Below are positions 1 to 7,708 of a DNA stretch of 64,000 nt, in pieces (the stretch's first letter is position 1; each line of letters opens with the position of its first letter). Below the pieces are notes generated by a model. It did not search any database, was not told where the DNA came from, and worked only from the letters and a program-made list of their open reading frames with translations. The stretch covers positions 2,666,001 to 2,730,000 of the forward strand of contig NZ_CP121196.1 of assembly GCF_039994875.1 (NCBI RefSeq), written 5' to 3'. The DNA is from Telmatobacter sp. DSM 110680. Lineage in GTDB: Bacteria; Acidobacteriota; Terriglobia; Terriglobales; Acidobacteriaceae. A program made the translations under genes and the position numbers.

Positions 1-2
1 GC

Positions 3-341
3 ATTTTGGCTGCGCCGGAACACCTGGTTCATGCTTCGACGTGCATCGAAGACGACGATCTGGAGTCCGCCGGGATTTCTCGCGCGGAGTTGCAGAGCAT
101 GCTGGCAGGACCAAACCGCACGAGCATCAAGAACTGGATTGAAAGCTTGCCAACGGAGATGCGCGTAATCTTCGTGCTGCGTGCGGTGGCCGGTTTTCCG
201 ACGGAAGATACGGCATCCATGCTGGCCGCGCACGGGGGGCAAGGGGCCGAGGGATGGAATGGTGACGCGGTGAGAGAGATCTTCCGCCAGGGACTTTGCT
301 CACTAGCTTCCCAGTTGATTCATGCGACCTCGGTGAAGTGA
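3..341 (+). CDS. RNA polymerase sigma-factor-like protein, 3' end only
   Basis: The reading frame is open from the left edge of the window, so the true start probably lies outside it. About 112 residues are visible. The segment SLPTEMRVIFVLRAVAGF followed by a helix-turn-helix-like stretch resembles sigma-70 region 4 (the 'LP...R.vF.LR...G' signature), which contacts the -35 promoter element. The tail (VREIFRQGLCSLASQL) resembles the last helix of ECF-type factors. The spacing inside the HTH is looser than in canonical ECF factors, so a sigma-like protein of another role is possible. It lies 217 bp before the TolC gene and shows no obvious link to it. Confidence 0.5.
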   Translation: MLAAPEHLVHASTCIEDDDLESAGISRAELQSMLAGPNRTSIKNWIESLPTEMRVIFVLRAVAGFPTEDTASMLAAHGGQGAEGWNGDAVREIFRQGLCSLASQLIHATSVK

Positions 342-558
342 AGAGGGGTGGGCGGTGAGCGGTGGGTAGTGAGCGGCTTGGAGCTGTGATCGCGGAGTGA
401 TCACTATTCCCTTTCGTGGATGTGTTGGGGAATACACAGCCCTTCGCTTTCTGTTCGGTACACTTAGATAAAAGAACCTGCCCGCCGGTGTAGCGCATCT
501 ATTGGGGTGCAAACATCTTTCCGGTGGATTTCCAGCCAGGATTCAAAAAAGACGATCG

Positions 559-2004
559 ATGTCCTCAGATCATTGTAAGAAGTACCTAAACAATCTTTTT
601 GCGCATTTCTTACTGGCGCTTTCGGCGGGTGCGATTCCCGCATTGCAGGCGGCTGCGCAGCAACTGCCGACGCAGGTTCCCGGGCAAAGTTCGGGCCCGA
701 GTTCGGCGAGTTTTGCGGGCAGCGTTGCGACTGATCAGGCGACAGGACAGACATTGGATTTGTCCCTCGACGAGGCTATGCAGCGCGGTCTCAAGAATAA
801 TTTGGGTGCGATTTTAAGCGGTACGCAGAAGGATTCAGCGCGAGCGCAGAGGCTGACCCAGCTACAGGCTTTGTTGCCGGACGTAGAGTTCAACGCGCGA
901 GAGGCCGTGTCTCAGGTCGATCTGGCTGCTCAGGGATTGCGGATTCCCGGATTTCCGACCATCATCGGGCCATTCGGCTACACCGATTTGCGGGCATCTC
1001 TGAGTTGGTCACTTGTGGATGTGAAGTCACTGAAGACTTACATGGCAGCAAAGCATCAATTCAAAGCGGCTGAGCTCACGGCTCAGGATGCGCGGGACAT
1101 GGTGGTGCTGACCGTCGGCAATAGCTACATGCTAGTGCTGGCAGATCAGGGACGCGTGGAGAGTTATCAGGCGCAGGTGGCGACATCAAAGGTTTCACTC
1201 GACCAAGCGAAGGCGAATCACGACGCCGGTACGGCTCCAAAACTGGATGTGTTGCGGGCACAGGTGGATTATCAATCGCTCGAGCAGCAGTTGATTGTGG
1301 CGCAGAACGCGCTGGAGAAAGATAAGCTGGCGCTGGCACGGGTGATCGGATTGCCGCTGGAGCAGAAATTCAATCTGACAGACAAGGCGCCGTATGCGGT
1401 TTTCGACAAGTTGGATGTAGACGCGACGATTAAGCAGGCACATGCGAATCGCAAGGATCTGGCTGCGATGGTGGAACAGACCAAGGCAGCCGAGGATCAA
1501 CGCAAGGCGGCGACGGCGGATCGGTTGCCGACCGTGAAATTCGACGGAGATTACGGCGATATCGGCGTAAATGTGAGGAAGTCGCACGGAACGGGCGATG
1601 CTTCCGGAACGCTGAGCGTTCCCGTATTCAAGGAATTTGGTTTGCGTGGCGAGGTCGAGGTTGCGCAGTCGCAACTGGATACGCAAAAGGCGCAGATGAG
1701 CGACTTGAATGCGCAGGTTGATGCCGATGTTCGCGATGCGCTGCTGGATATCGAGGCAGCCCAGAAGCAGGTCGAGGTTGCGCGCTCCAGCGTGGATCTG
1801 GCAACAGAAGCATTGAGTGAAGCGCAACAGCGTTACGCCAACGGTGTGAGCGACAACCTGGCCGTGAGCCAGGCGCAGCAATCGGTGGCACAGGCAAATG
1901 ATCAATATGTGTCCAGCCTTTACCGCGACAACGTGGCCAAACTGAGTCTGGTACGGGCGTTGGGTGCGGGGCAGGATTACTCGAAATACCTTGGAGGGAA
2001 GTAA
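559..2004 (+). CDS. TolC-family outer membrane efflux protein
   Basis: This is the outer-membrane channel of a tripartite efflux system. The 481-residue product begins with a signal peptide (hydrophobic core LFAHFLLALSAGAIPALQA) and has the two long-helix repeats of the OEP family, each rich in Ala/Gln/Asp heptads. The ATG at 559 was chosen over an in-frame TTG at 502 because the 19 extra residues would put a charged stretch before the signal peptide. The stop is 2 bp before the GTG of the EmrA-like adaptor, and GGAGGG inside the end of this gene serves as that gene's ribosome binding site, so the two are one operon. No inner-membrane pump gene is adjacent in the window. Confidence 0.9.
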   Translation: MSSDHCKKYLNNLFAHFLLALSAGAIPALQAAAQQLPTQVPGQSSGPSSASFAGSVATDQATGQTLDLSLDEAMQRGLKNNLGAILSGTQKDSARAQRLTQLQALLPDVEFNAREAVSQVDLAAQGLRIPGFPTIIGPFGYTDLRASLSWSLVDVKSLKTYMAAKHQFKAAELTAQDARDMVVLTVGNSYMLVLADQGRVESYQAQVATSKVSLDQAKANHDAGTAPKLDVLRAQVDYQSLEQQLIVAQNALEKDKLALARVIGLPLEQKFNLTDKAPYAVFDKLDVDATIKQAHANRKDLAAMVEQTKAAEDQRKAATADRLPTVKFDGDYGDIGVNVRKSHGTGDASGTLSVPVFKEFGLRGEVEVAQSQLDTQKAQMSDLNAQVDADVRDALLDIEAAQKQVEVARSSVDLATEALSEAQQRYANGVSDNLAVSQAQQSVAQANDQYVSSLYRDNVAKLSLVRALGAGQDYSKYLGGK

Positions 2005-2006
2005 AC

Positions 2007-3236
2007 GTGGCGGAAACAACCACAACAACAGTGCAGGCGCCGCGGGACGAGAGCACGGAAGTTTCGCAGCCCCCTTCTCGCCGCAGAGGAATCATCATCG
2101 TGGTGGTGGTGGTCCTGGTGCTGGTTGGACTCGGTTTCTGGTGGCATTCCACCTATTACGAGGACACCGATGATGCGCAGATCAATGGACACTTGATTCA
2201 GATCAGCTCGCGCATCGCGGGGCAAGTGATCCACGTCGATGTTGACGAAAACCAGGTGGTAAAGAAGGGCGATCCTATCGCCGAACTGGATCCGCGCGAC
2301 TACCAGGTGGCAGTGGAGAATGCACAGGCCGCGCTGGATAGCGCCAAGGCGGCGGCTGCGGCGGCGAATGTAAATGTGCCGATTACTACGATCAACACTG
2401 GCAGTACGTTGAGTTCTGCCGGCGCGGATGTGAGTGCGGCGACAGCCTCGATTTCGCAGGCCCAGTCGCAGGTGGCAGCGGCGCATGCGCAGGTCGTGCA
2501 GGCGGAAGCGAATGCTCTTAAAGCTCAGCAGGATCTGGATCGCTACAAGCCCTTGGTCGAGAAGGACGTGATCAGCAAGCAGCAGTATGATGCTGCGGTG
2601 GCCACAGCGGACGCTGCAAAAGCCGCGGTAGAAAACGCACATGCGACGGAGAAAGCGGCCCAGGATAATGTGCGTGTCGCCAACGATAAGGCATCCGCGG
2701 CGCAAGCGCAGTACAAGAACGCTCAGTCTGGTCCGCAGCAGGTAGCGGCGCAGTCAGCGCGCGCCAAGCAAGCAGCGGCGCAGGTAGCGGTGGCGCAGGC
2801 GCAGCTTGATCAGGCAAATCTGAATCTGGGCTACACGAAGATTGTTGCTCCGGCAGCAGGCATCATCACACGCAAAAGCGTGGAGATCAATCAGAACGTA
2901 TCGACGGGGCAGAATTTGTTGACGCTCGTATCGCTTGAAGATTTGTGGGTGACTGCGAATTTCAAAGAGACGCAGTTGAAACATATGAGCCCCAAACAGG
3001 CTGTCGATATTGATGTTGACGCGACGGGGAAGAGCTATCACGGACACATCACACAGATTGGTGGCGCGACGGGTTCGGTGCTGTCGCTGTTCCCGCCGGA
3101 GAATGCGACTGGCAACTACGTGAAGGTGGTGCAGAGGCTTCCGGTCAGAATCGATTTCGACGATTTGAATAAGGAAGATCCTGATCACGCGTTAAGGCCG
3201 GGGTTGTCAGTGGAACCGAAGGTCAGAGTGAAGTGA
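2007..3236 (+). CDS. HlyD/EmrA-type membrane fusion protein
   Basis: This is the periplasmic adaptor linking an inner-membrane transporter to TolC. The 409-residue product has a cytoplasmic N-tail, one TM helix at about residues 28-46 (IIIVVVVVLVLVGLGFW), then a biotinyl-lipoyl-like half (YEDTDDAQINGHLIQISSRI), a long Ala/Gln-rich coiled-coil hairpin at about 90-260, the second lipoyl half and a beta-barrel (LVSLEDLWVTANFKETQL). The 'DTDDAQI..H' entry motif is typical of EmrA partners of DHA2-family MFS pumps. The start is GTG with GGAGGG 9 bp upstream. The matching MFS pump could be the DHA2 gene at 34910-36499, but that is inference only. Confidence 0.9.
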   Translation: MAETTTTTVQAPRDESTEVSQPPSRRRGIIIVVVVVLVLVGLGFWWHSTYYEDTDDAQINGHLIQISSRIAGQVIHVDVDENQVVKKGDPIAELDPRDYQVAVENAQAALDSAKAAAAAANVNVPITTINTGSTLSSAGADVSAATASISQAQSQVAAAHAQVVQAEANALKAQQDLDRYKPLVEKDVISKQQYDAAVATADAAKAAVENAHATEKAAQDNVRVANDKASAAQAQYKNAQSGPQQVAAQSARAKQAAAQVAVAQAQLDQANLNLGYTKIVAPAAGIITRKSVEINQNVSTGQNLLTLVSLEDLWVTANFKETQLKHMSPKQAVDIDVDATGKSYHGHITQIGGATGSVLSLFPPENATGNYVKVVQRLPVRIDFDDLNKEDPDHALRPGLSVEPKVRVK

Positions 3237-3369
3237 GGGAGACAGTTAGCAGTTAACAGTCTTCAGTTCTGATTTGACCAGCTCTTCGAGAATTCGGAGG
3301 GCTGGTTTTGTTTTGGGGAGATCGCACGGACGGTAACGGGAAAGCGTATAGACTGATGGCGACACTCCG

Positions 3370-4038
3370 ATGAAAGACGCGATTCAAGTTTCGAAAGAGA
3401 ATTATCTCAAGGCCATTCTTGAGGCCGAGGCCGAAGGGCACCAGGTGATTCCGGCGACTCTTGCTCATTGGCTTGAGGTGTCGGCGCCGGCGGTGACGAT
3501 GGCGTTAAAAAGACTTCGCCGCGATGGTTATGTCGAGGTTGGCGACGACGGAATCGTGCGCCTGAGCGAGACCGGCCGGGAGACGGCCTACCGGACGGCT
3601 CTGCGACATCACCTGATTGAGCGGATGCTGACCGAGGTTTTCGGGATGGAGTGGTACGAGATTCACGACGAGGCCGAGCGGCTTGAGCACGCCGTATCGC
3701 CTGCGTTCGAGGCGAAATTGAAGGAGAAGCTGGGAGAGGGTGGGGCCTGCCCGCACGGAAATTCCGTCTTACCGGTCCGGCCAGCGGAGCGCAAGAAGCG
3801 GGGAGAGATTCCTCTTTCTGAGGCTCGCGTGGGGGAGCGGTATCGGGTCACCAGCTTGCAGGAAAGAGATTCCCAACTGCTTTTGTTTCTGCATCGAATG
3901 GGGATAGGACCGAACAAGAGCTTGCGGATCGTGAGTCAGAATTACGATCAAACGGTTTCGATTGAGTTACCTACAGGAAATTCTATTCTTGGCCGCCCGG
4001 CTGCAGAGGCGGTGTGGCTGCGTCCGGAAATCTCGTAG
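3370..4038 (+). CDS. mntR: DtxR/MntR-family metal-dependent regulator
   Basis: This is a metal-sensing repressor of 222 residues. Residues 1-65 form the winged helix (ENYLKAILEAEAEGHQV, then VSAPAVTMALKRLRRDGYVE). Residues 70-130 are the dimerisation and metal-binding part with conserved His/Glu (HHLIERMLTEVFGMEWYEIHDEAERLEH), and residues 145-222 form an FeoA/SH3-like domain (GERYRVTSLQERD, LHRMGIGPN). The Nramp manganese/iron transporter follows 90 bp downstream on the same strand, which supports an MntR role. The helically phased ATTA repeats between the two genes are a candidate target. The exact metal (Mn or Fe) cannot be read from the sequence. Confidence 0.87.
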   Translation: MKDAIQVSKENYLKAILEAEAEGHQVIPATLAHWLEVSAPAVTMALKRLRRDGYVEVGDDGIVRLSETGRETAYRTALRHHLIERMLTEVFGMEWYEIHDEAERLEHAVSPAFEAKLKEKLGEGGACPHGNSVLPVRPAERKKRGEIPLSEARVGERYRVTSLQERDSQLLLFLHRMGIGPNKSLRIVSQNYDQTVSIELPTGNSILGRPAAEAVWLRPEIS

Positions 4039-4041
4039 GTA

Positions 4042-4078
4042 ATTAGTAATAATTAAAATATATTAACTATAATTAACT
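4042..4078. promoter_or_regulatory. Four ATTA direct repeats phased at 10 bp, candidate metal-regulator operator or promoter element
   Basis: ATTA occurs at 4042, 4052, 4062 and 4072, exactly one helical turn apart. The last two repeats share a longer core, ATTAACT. This strongly AT-rich island sits between the MntR-like gene and the Nramp gene, in otherwise GC-rich DNA. It could be a binding site for the upstream regulator, an UP element, or an intrinsically bent segment. Confidence 0.55.
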
Positions 4079-4128
4079 TATGGCATACTTGAGGAAGTAG
4101 AAGTCGCGGAACACCCCCCTTACGCCTC

Positions 4129-5457
4129 ATGGCCACCGAAATTCCTAAATCAGTCGGGCTTCAAGAGCCCTCTTTGCCCGAGGTGCATGCGAGTGTGCGC
4201 ATCTCAAAGTCTCCGGTCTATTGGCGACGGCTGTTGGGATTTTTGGGACCCGGATTTCTGATTTCAGTCGGCTACATGGATCCGGGGAACTGGGCCACGG
4301 ATATTGCAGGTGGATCGCGTTTTGGTTACACCCTGCTTTTCGTGATCATGCTTTCAAACCTGATGGCGATCCTGCTGCAGAGCCTGGCGCTGAAGCTGGG
4401 GATTGCGACCGAGCGGGATCTGGCGCAACTTTGTCACGAGAACTACGGACGCAAGGCGAGCTTCGTCTTGTGGGTGGGAGCGGAGATCGCGATTGCTGCC
4501 TGCGACCTTGCTGAGGTGATCGGTTCGGCGATCGCGCTGCAACTGCTCTTTCATATTCCACTGATCGTCGGAGTGTTGATCACGGGGCTTGATGTTTTGC
4601 TGATCCTGCTGTTGCAGAAATGGGGATTCCGCTACATCGAGGCGTTGGTGATTGCGTTGATCGGGACAATTCTGGGAATGTTTGGTGTGCAGATGTTTCT
4701 CTCTCGGCCAGACTATTGGCCGTTGCTACACAGCCTCTTCGTTCCCTCATTCGCTATCGTGACAAATCCTGCAATGCTGTATATCGCGATCGGCATCTTG
4801 GGCGCGACGGTGATGCCACATAATCTCTACCTGCATTCATCGATAGTGCAGAGCCGACGCTATAAGCGCACGCCGGAGGGCAAACGGGAGGCCATACACA
4901 TGGCCGGAGTGGATTCGGCACTGGCCCTAACGGTCGCGCTGTTTGTGAACGCAGCGATTCTGATTGTGGCGGCGGCGGTATTTCATCGCAGTGGACACTT
5001 TGAGGTGGCAGCGATTGAAGATGCATACAAACTTCTGAGCCCGCTGGTGGGTGCGGGATTTGCGAGCACGCTGTTTGCGGTGGCGCTGTTGGCATCCGGA
5101 CAGAATTCGTCGATTACGGGAACCCTGGCTGGGCAAATTGTGATGGAGGGATTTATTCATTTGAAGGTTTCGCCATGGTTGCGCAGGTTGATTACGCGCT
5201 CGCTGGCAATTATCCCGACGATCATTGTTGTAGCAATCAATGGCGAGCGAGGCACGGAGAAGCTGCTAATACTGAGCCAGGTGATCCTGTCGATGCAGCT
5301 GAGTTTTGCGGTGGTTCCACTGGTGATGTTCACTGGGGATCGCCGGAAGATGGGCGAATTTGTGAATGCTACGTGGTTGAAAGTGCTGGCATGGAGCACG
5401 GCGGTGGTGATCGCCGGATTGAACGCGTGGTTGCTCGTGCAGACGGTCAAGGGGTGA
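4129..5457 (+). CDS. mntH: Nramp-family divalent metal (Mn2+/Fe2+) transporter
   Basis: This is a proton-coupled importer of Mn2+/Fe2+ in the inner membrane, 442 residues with about 11 TM helices. The metal-binding DPGN motif of TM1 is at residues 51-54 (VGYMDPGNWATDIAGGS). The TM6 signature appears as VMPHNLYLHSSIVQSRR near residue 230. Length and both motifs are standard for the family. The gene lies directly after the DtxR/MntR-like regulator, and the upstream AT-rich phased repeats suggest metal-dependent control. The N-terminal tail of about 30 residues before TM1 is slightly long. Confidence is high for the family and moderate for manganese as the main substrate. Confidence 0.93.
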   Translation: MATEIPKSVGLQEPSLPEVHASVRISKSPVYWRRLLGFLGPGFLISVGYMDPGNWATDIAGGSRFGYTLLFVIMLSNLMAILLQSLALKLGIATERDLAQLCHENYGRKASFVLWVGAEIAIAACDLAEVIGSAIALQLLFHIPLIVGVLITGLDVLLILLLQKWGFRYIEALVIALIGTILGMFGVQMFLSRPDYWPLLHSLFVPSFAIVTNPAMLYIAIGILGATVMPHNLYLHSSIVQSRRYKRTPEGKREAIHMAGVDSALALTVALFVNAAILIVAAAVFHRSGHFEVAAIEDAYKLLSPLVGAGFASTLFAVALLASGQNSSITGTLAGQIVMEGFIHLKVSPWLRRLITRSLAIIPTIIVVAINGERGTEKLLILSQVILSMQLSFAVVPLVMFTGDRRKMGEFVNATWLKVLAWSTAVVIAGLNAWLLVQTVKG

Positions 5458-5551
5458 ACGGCAGGGAACAGGGATTAGGAAACCGGGAACTGGGCGGAAT
5501 CGGTTGGCGTAGTTTGTGTTGCTGGGGCTGAAGCCGACGTAAGAGGTCAGC

Positions 5552-6070
5552 ATGCGCAAGACAATGGAAGTCGTAGGACTGGGGATATTGGCGGTCCTTT
5601 TTTGGATCACGTATTCGGCGCTTAATGGGCCGGAGAAGTTACCGAACCGAATTCCGACACACTTTGATATTTCCGGTCAGCCTAACGCTTGGGGGCCGCC
5701 CGGATTTTTGTGGTTTCTTCCTCTCGTTGCGATTGGGCTGTACCTGTTGATGACTGTGCTGGGAAGCATTCGATTCCGCCGATACAATCTTCCGGTCGCC
5801 GTAACGGAGTCAAATCTGCCATTCATCCAGGAGCAAACCAGCGTTATGGTGACCTGGATCAAGTGCGAGATGCTTTGCCTGTTCGCCTATCTCCAATGGT
5901 CGATTATCCAAAGCGCGCGCACCAGTCAATTCCGGCTCTCGCCGTTGCTGATTCCAGTGTTCCTGGTGGTGATCTTCTCGACGGTGGGTTGGCACCTGGC
6001 TGCCATTATTCGCGGCGCAAAGGCGCGAATCGATTCATCCGATCCGATGATGAACATAGGGAAGTACTAG
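5552..6070 (+). CDS. DUF1648-domain membrane protein
   Basis: The 172-residue integral membrane protein opens with a TM helix at about residues 8-24. The DUF1648 signature follows (RIPTHFDISGQPNAWG: 'IP.HF...G.pn.wg'). Three more TM segments follow (FLPLVAIGLYLLMTVLG, MLCLFAYLQWSII, LLIPVFLVVIFSTVGWHLAAI), giving four in all. DUF1648 proteins occur in SdpI-like immunity or signalling proteins and in regulator-linked membrane proteins, but no SdpI-type partner is seen here. The function is therefore unknown. The ATG at 5552 is preceded by AAGAGGTC. Confidence 0.8.
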   Translation: MRKTMEVVGLGILAVLFWITYSALNGPEKLPNRIPTHFDISGQPNAWGPPGFLWFLPLVAIGLYLLMTVLGSIRFRRYNLPVAVTESNLPFIQEQTSVMVTWIKCEMLCLFAYLQWSIIQSARTSQFRLSPLLIPVFLVVIFSTVGWHLAAIIRGAKARIDSSDPMMNIGKY

Positions 6071-6116
6071 TGAGGGGAGCGATCTCGCCTGCGGCCTGAG
6101 GAGCGTCGGAACTCGC

Positions 6117-6233
6117 TCAGAAGATCCAGGTACTGACAAGCAGAGTCACCATCGCGGCAACAGTGACGGCCTGGTAGATCAGGTCTTCTTTGCGGCGAGG
6201 TTGCGTTGCCATTGCAATGGGGGAGGCGTTCAT
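6117..6233 (-). CDS. 38-residue single-pass membrane protein, small unlisted gene
   Basis: Reading the minus strand from the ATG at 6233 gives 38 residues. A basic, soluble N-half (MATQPRRKEDLIYQAV) is followed by a TM helix (TVAAMVTLLVSTWIF) that ends at the stop. AAAGG lies about 10 bp upstream. A promoter-like pair TTCACA-N18-TATACA lies about 62 bp before the start and overlaps a perfect inverted repeat. The clear topology (positive-inside, then TM at the C-terminus) and these signals argue for a real gene. I do not recognise a named family. It is divergent from nothing and convergent with the DUF1648 gene. Confidence 0.55.
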   Translation of the reverse strand: MNASPIAMATQPRRKEDLIYQAVTVAAMVTLLVSTWIF

Positions 6234-6301
6234 CACGGTTGCCTTTCAACGGCTCGCGACAATGTCGAATTTGTCGCAAGGGCCCGGAGCGCGTTCTTAT
6301 G

Positions 6302-6333
6302 TGTATAGATTCACCTCAATTGAATTGTGAATC
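6302..6333 (-). promoter_or_regulatory. Promoter with overlapping inverted-repeat operator for the 6117-6233 gene
   Basis: GATTCAC (6308-6314) and GTGAATC (6327-6333) form a perfect 7-bp inverted repeat with a 12-bp spacer that itself contains TCAATTGA. On the minus strand, TTCACA (6326-6331) and TATACA (6302-6307) sit 18 bp apart as a weak -35/-10 pair, so the repeat covers the polymerase site as an operator would. Confidence 0.45.
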
Positions 6334-6454
6334 AAACAAAAGTGCTACGACCTCAGTTACCCACGTCACGTGATGGATTGTCGGATAGGCTGGAGCGACG
6401 AAGCGCTTCTGATGTTCGGCAAGATCGCCGACATCAACCCTTAGAGGCAATTAT

Positions 6455-6571
6455 TTGGCGAAGCGGAGCCGGTACAACCTTGAAGCTCGATGCGAGATCG
6501 GGCATGAACAGGAGGCAGAGAAACGAGCAGCGAGCGCCGAATGGGTGGAAAGGCTTATGTATGTCCATTGA
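6455..6571 (+). CDS. Possible small soluble protein, 38 codons
   Basis: A TTG at 6455, preceded 7 bp upstream by AGAGG, opens a frame of 38 codons rich in charged helix-forming residues (CEIGHEQEAEKRAASAEWVE), ending at 6571. The composition looks coding-like, but there is no recognisable family and the start is non-ATG. It could be a real small protein or the remnant of a larger gene, since the frame is closed by a stop only 42 bp upstream of the TTG. Confidence 0.3.
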   Translation: MAKRSRYNLEARCEIGHEQEAEKRAASAEWVERLMYVH

Positions 6572-6596
6572 AGCTGTGTCTTTCGGAGAAGAGTTT

Positions 6597-6619
6597 TCAG
6601 CGGCCTTGAAGGCCGCTGA
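6597..6619. terminator. Hairpin after the DUF4242 gene
   Basis: A perfect 10-bp stem (TCAGCGGCCT / AGGCCGCTGA) with a 3-base loop lies 18 bp beyond the stop of the minus-strand DUF4242 gene. The T-tract expected on the minus strand is missing (AAAAC follows), so it may act as a 3' stabiliser rather than a true intrinsic terminator. Confidence 0.5.
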
Positions 6620-6636
6620 GAATCTAGCCGGAACAA

Positions 6637-6912
6637 CTATGCTTCTGCGGTTGTCGGATCGATGATGGACTTCACCTCGGCGATTGAGTTGGCCGGGAAT
6701 CCACCCTGAGTAGCGTGCTCACGGACGAGTTCCTCGTTAGCTGCGTTGTATATGCAGTAGATTTTGTCGCCCGTGACGTAGCTATGGACCCACTGAATCT
6801 CGGGTCCGAGTTTGCGCAGGACTCCGCAGGACGTCTGGGAGATAGCCTGCAACTGATCGGGAGACATTTTCCCAGCGCCGGGAACTTCGCGCTCGATGAC
6901 GTACTTAGGCAT
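6637..6912 (-). CDS. DUF4242 family small protein (ferredoxin-like fold)
   Basis: The 91-residue soluble protein matches the DUF4242 pattern from end to end: it opens MPKYVIEREVPGAGKMS, has the middle motif TSCGVLRKLGPEIQWVHSYV then DKIYCIYNAA, and ends AEVKSIIDPTTAE. Family members fold as small alpha-beta dimers; one Streptomyces relative binds nickel, but binding residues cannot be confirmed here. The start is ATG with a strong GGAGGT 4 bp upstream. It is monocistronic, divergent from the gene at 7025, and followed by a hairpin. Confidence 0.87.
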   Translation of the reverse strand: MPKYVIEREVPGAGKMSPDQLQAISQTSCGVLRKLGPEIQWVHSYVTGDKIYCIYNAANEELVREHATQGGFPANSIAEVKSIIDPTTAEA

Positions 6913-6989
6913 GAAACCTCCGGGAATTAGACTTCGAGTCGTGCCAGTGTACCCGGTGATGCGATGGGTTTGGAATCACTTCTTGAGGA

Positions 6990-7018
6990 TTAACACCCAA
7001 AAGGCTAAGGTGTAGAAT
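6990..7018 (+). promoter_or_regulatory. Sigma-70-type promoter placing transcription start at the GTG of the next gene
   Basis: TTAACA (6990-6995), a 17-bp spacer and TAGAAT (7013-7018) match the -35/-10 consensus at five of six positions each. The predicted start of transcription falls at about 7024-7025, on the GTG of the following gene, with no ribosome binding site in between, which suggests a leaderless message. Confidence 0.6.
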
Positions 7019-7024
7019 CCGCTC

Positions 7025-7546
7025 GTGAGCACAGGACCTCAGCTCGTTCCCCCTACCGAACCGCGCGAGCGGAACTGGATGCCGCTGGCAATTGCTGCCG
7101 GGGCGGTTTTAATCGTCGCAGCGATCGTCGTATTCATGTTGGAACACGGGAAAGGGGCTGCGACGGTCACGCCCGTTGGAGCCACCCCTGACGCATACGC
7201 TGCCAGCCTTCCAATTACGAACGTGGTGATGAGCGAGTCCGGTAATCTCGCGGGCGGCAAAGTGACATATATTGACGGTCACATCACCAATAGCGGGAAC
7301 AAGACTGTGACCGGGATTTCCCTGCAGGTGCTGTTTCGGAATGCGGCAAATGAAGTTGCGCAAAACGAGACACAGTCGATGAAACTGATCAGGACACGCG
7401 ACCCGTACGTGGACTTGGAACCAGTTTCGGCAGCCCCTTTGAAGCCAGGTGACGGGCAGGATTTCAGAATGATTTTTGACTCGGTGACTCCCGACTGGAA
7501 CGGCGTCTACCCTGAGATCCGTGTCGTGCACGTAGATGCAAAGTAG
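7025..7546 (+). CDS. Membrane-anchored FxLYD/DUF2393-like protein
   Basis: This 173-residue protein has a short cytoplasmic N-terminus, one TM helix at about residues 19-39 (MPLAIAAGAVLIVAAIVVFML) and an extracytoplasmic beta-sandwich. The sandwich has the pattern of FxLYD/DUF2393-type domains: 'GGKVTYIDGHITNSGNKTV' then 'LQVLFRNAANEVAQNE' and 'LKPGDGQDFRMIFDSV'. The role is unknown. The start is GTG at the predicted transcription start, which suggests leaderless translation; an in-frame ATG at 7079 is an alternative but would cut into the region before the TM helix. Confidence 0.72.
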   Translation: MSTGPQLVPPTEPRERNWMPLAIAAGAVLIVAAIVVFMLEHGKGAATVTPVGATPDAYAASLPITNVVMSESGNLAGGKVTYIDGHITNSGNKTVTGISLQVLFRNAANEVAQNETQSMKLIRTRDPYVDLEPVSAAPLKPGDGQDFRMIFDSVTPDWNGVYPEIRVVHVDAK

Positions 7547-7708
7547 CCTGCTAGCTCGATTTACCGGGTAAGACTTACCGCCAATTGTAAAAATTACTTT
7601 CTATGGCCTTTGATGCTGGGGGCGTTTAACATCTCTCTTCGTCCGCAACCTGGACATAACCTACTGATACCGAAAGGATTGGTCGTTTTACGGTCCGCTT
7701 CGGTGGCT

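Larger units (their letters stand above)
6234..6636. other. 403-bp stretch without a confident gene
   Basis: This stretch holds the promoter and operator of the small minus-strand membrane protein (6302-6333), a possible 38-codon plus-strand frame (6455-6571) and a perfect 10-bp hairpin near the end of the DUF4242 gene (6597-6619). A longer plus-strand frame over 6327-6665 runs into the antisense of the DUF4242 gene and shows no family features. Confidence 0.6.

Noticed and set aside
1195..2028. 277-codon minus-strand frame opposite the TolC gene
   Set aside because: It is the antisense shadow of a clear TolC-family gene, rich in Arg, Leu and Ile with no family pattern.
6327..6665. 112-codon plus-strand frame
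   Set aside because: It overlaps the 3' end of the DUF4242 gene on the other strand and the minus-strand promoter, and lacks any recognisable motif.
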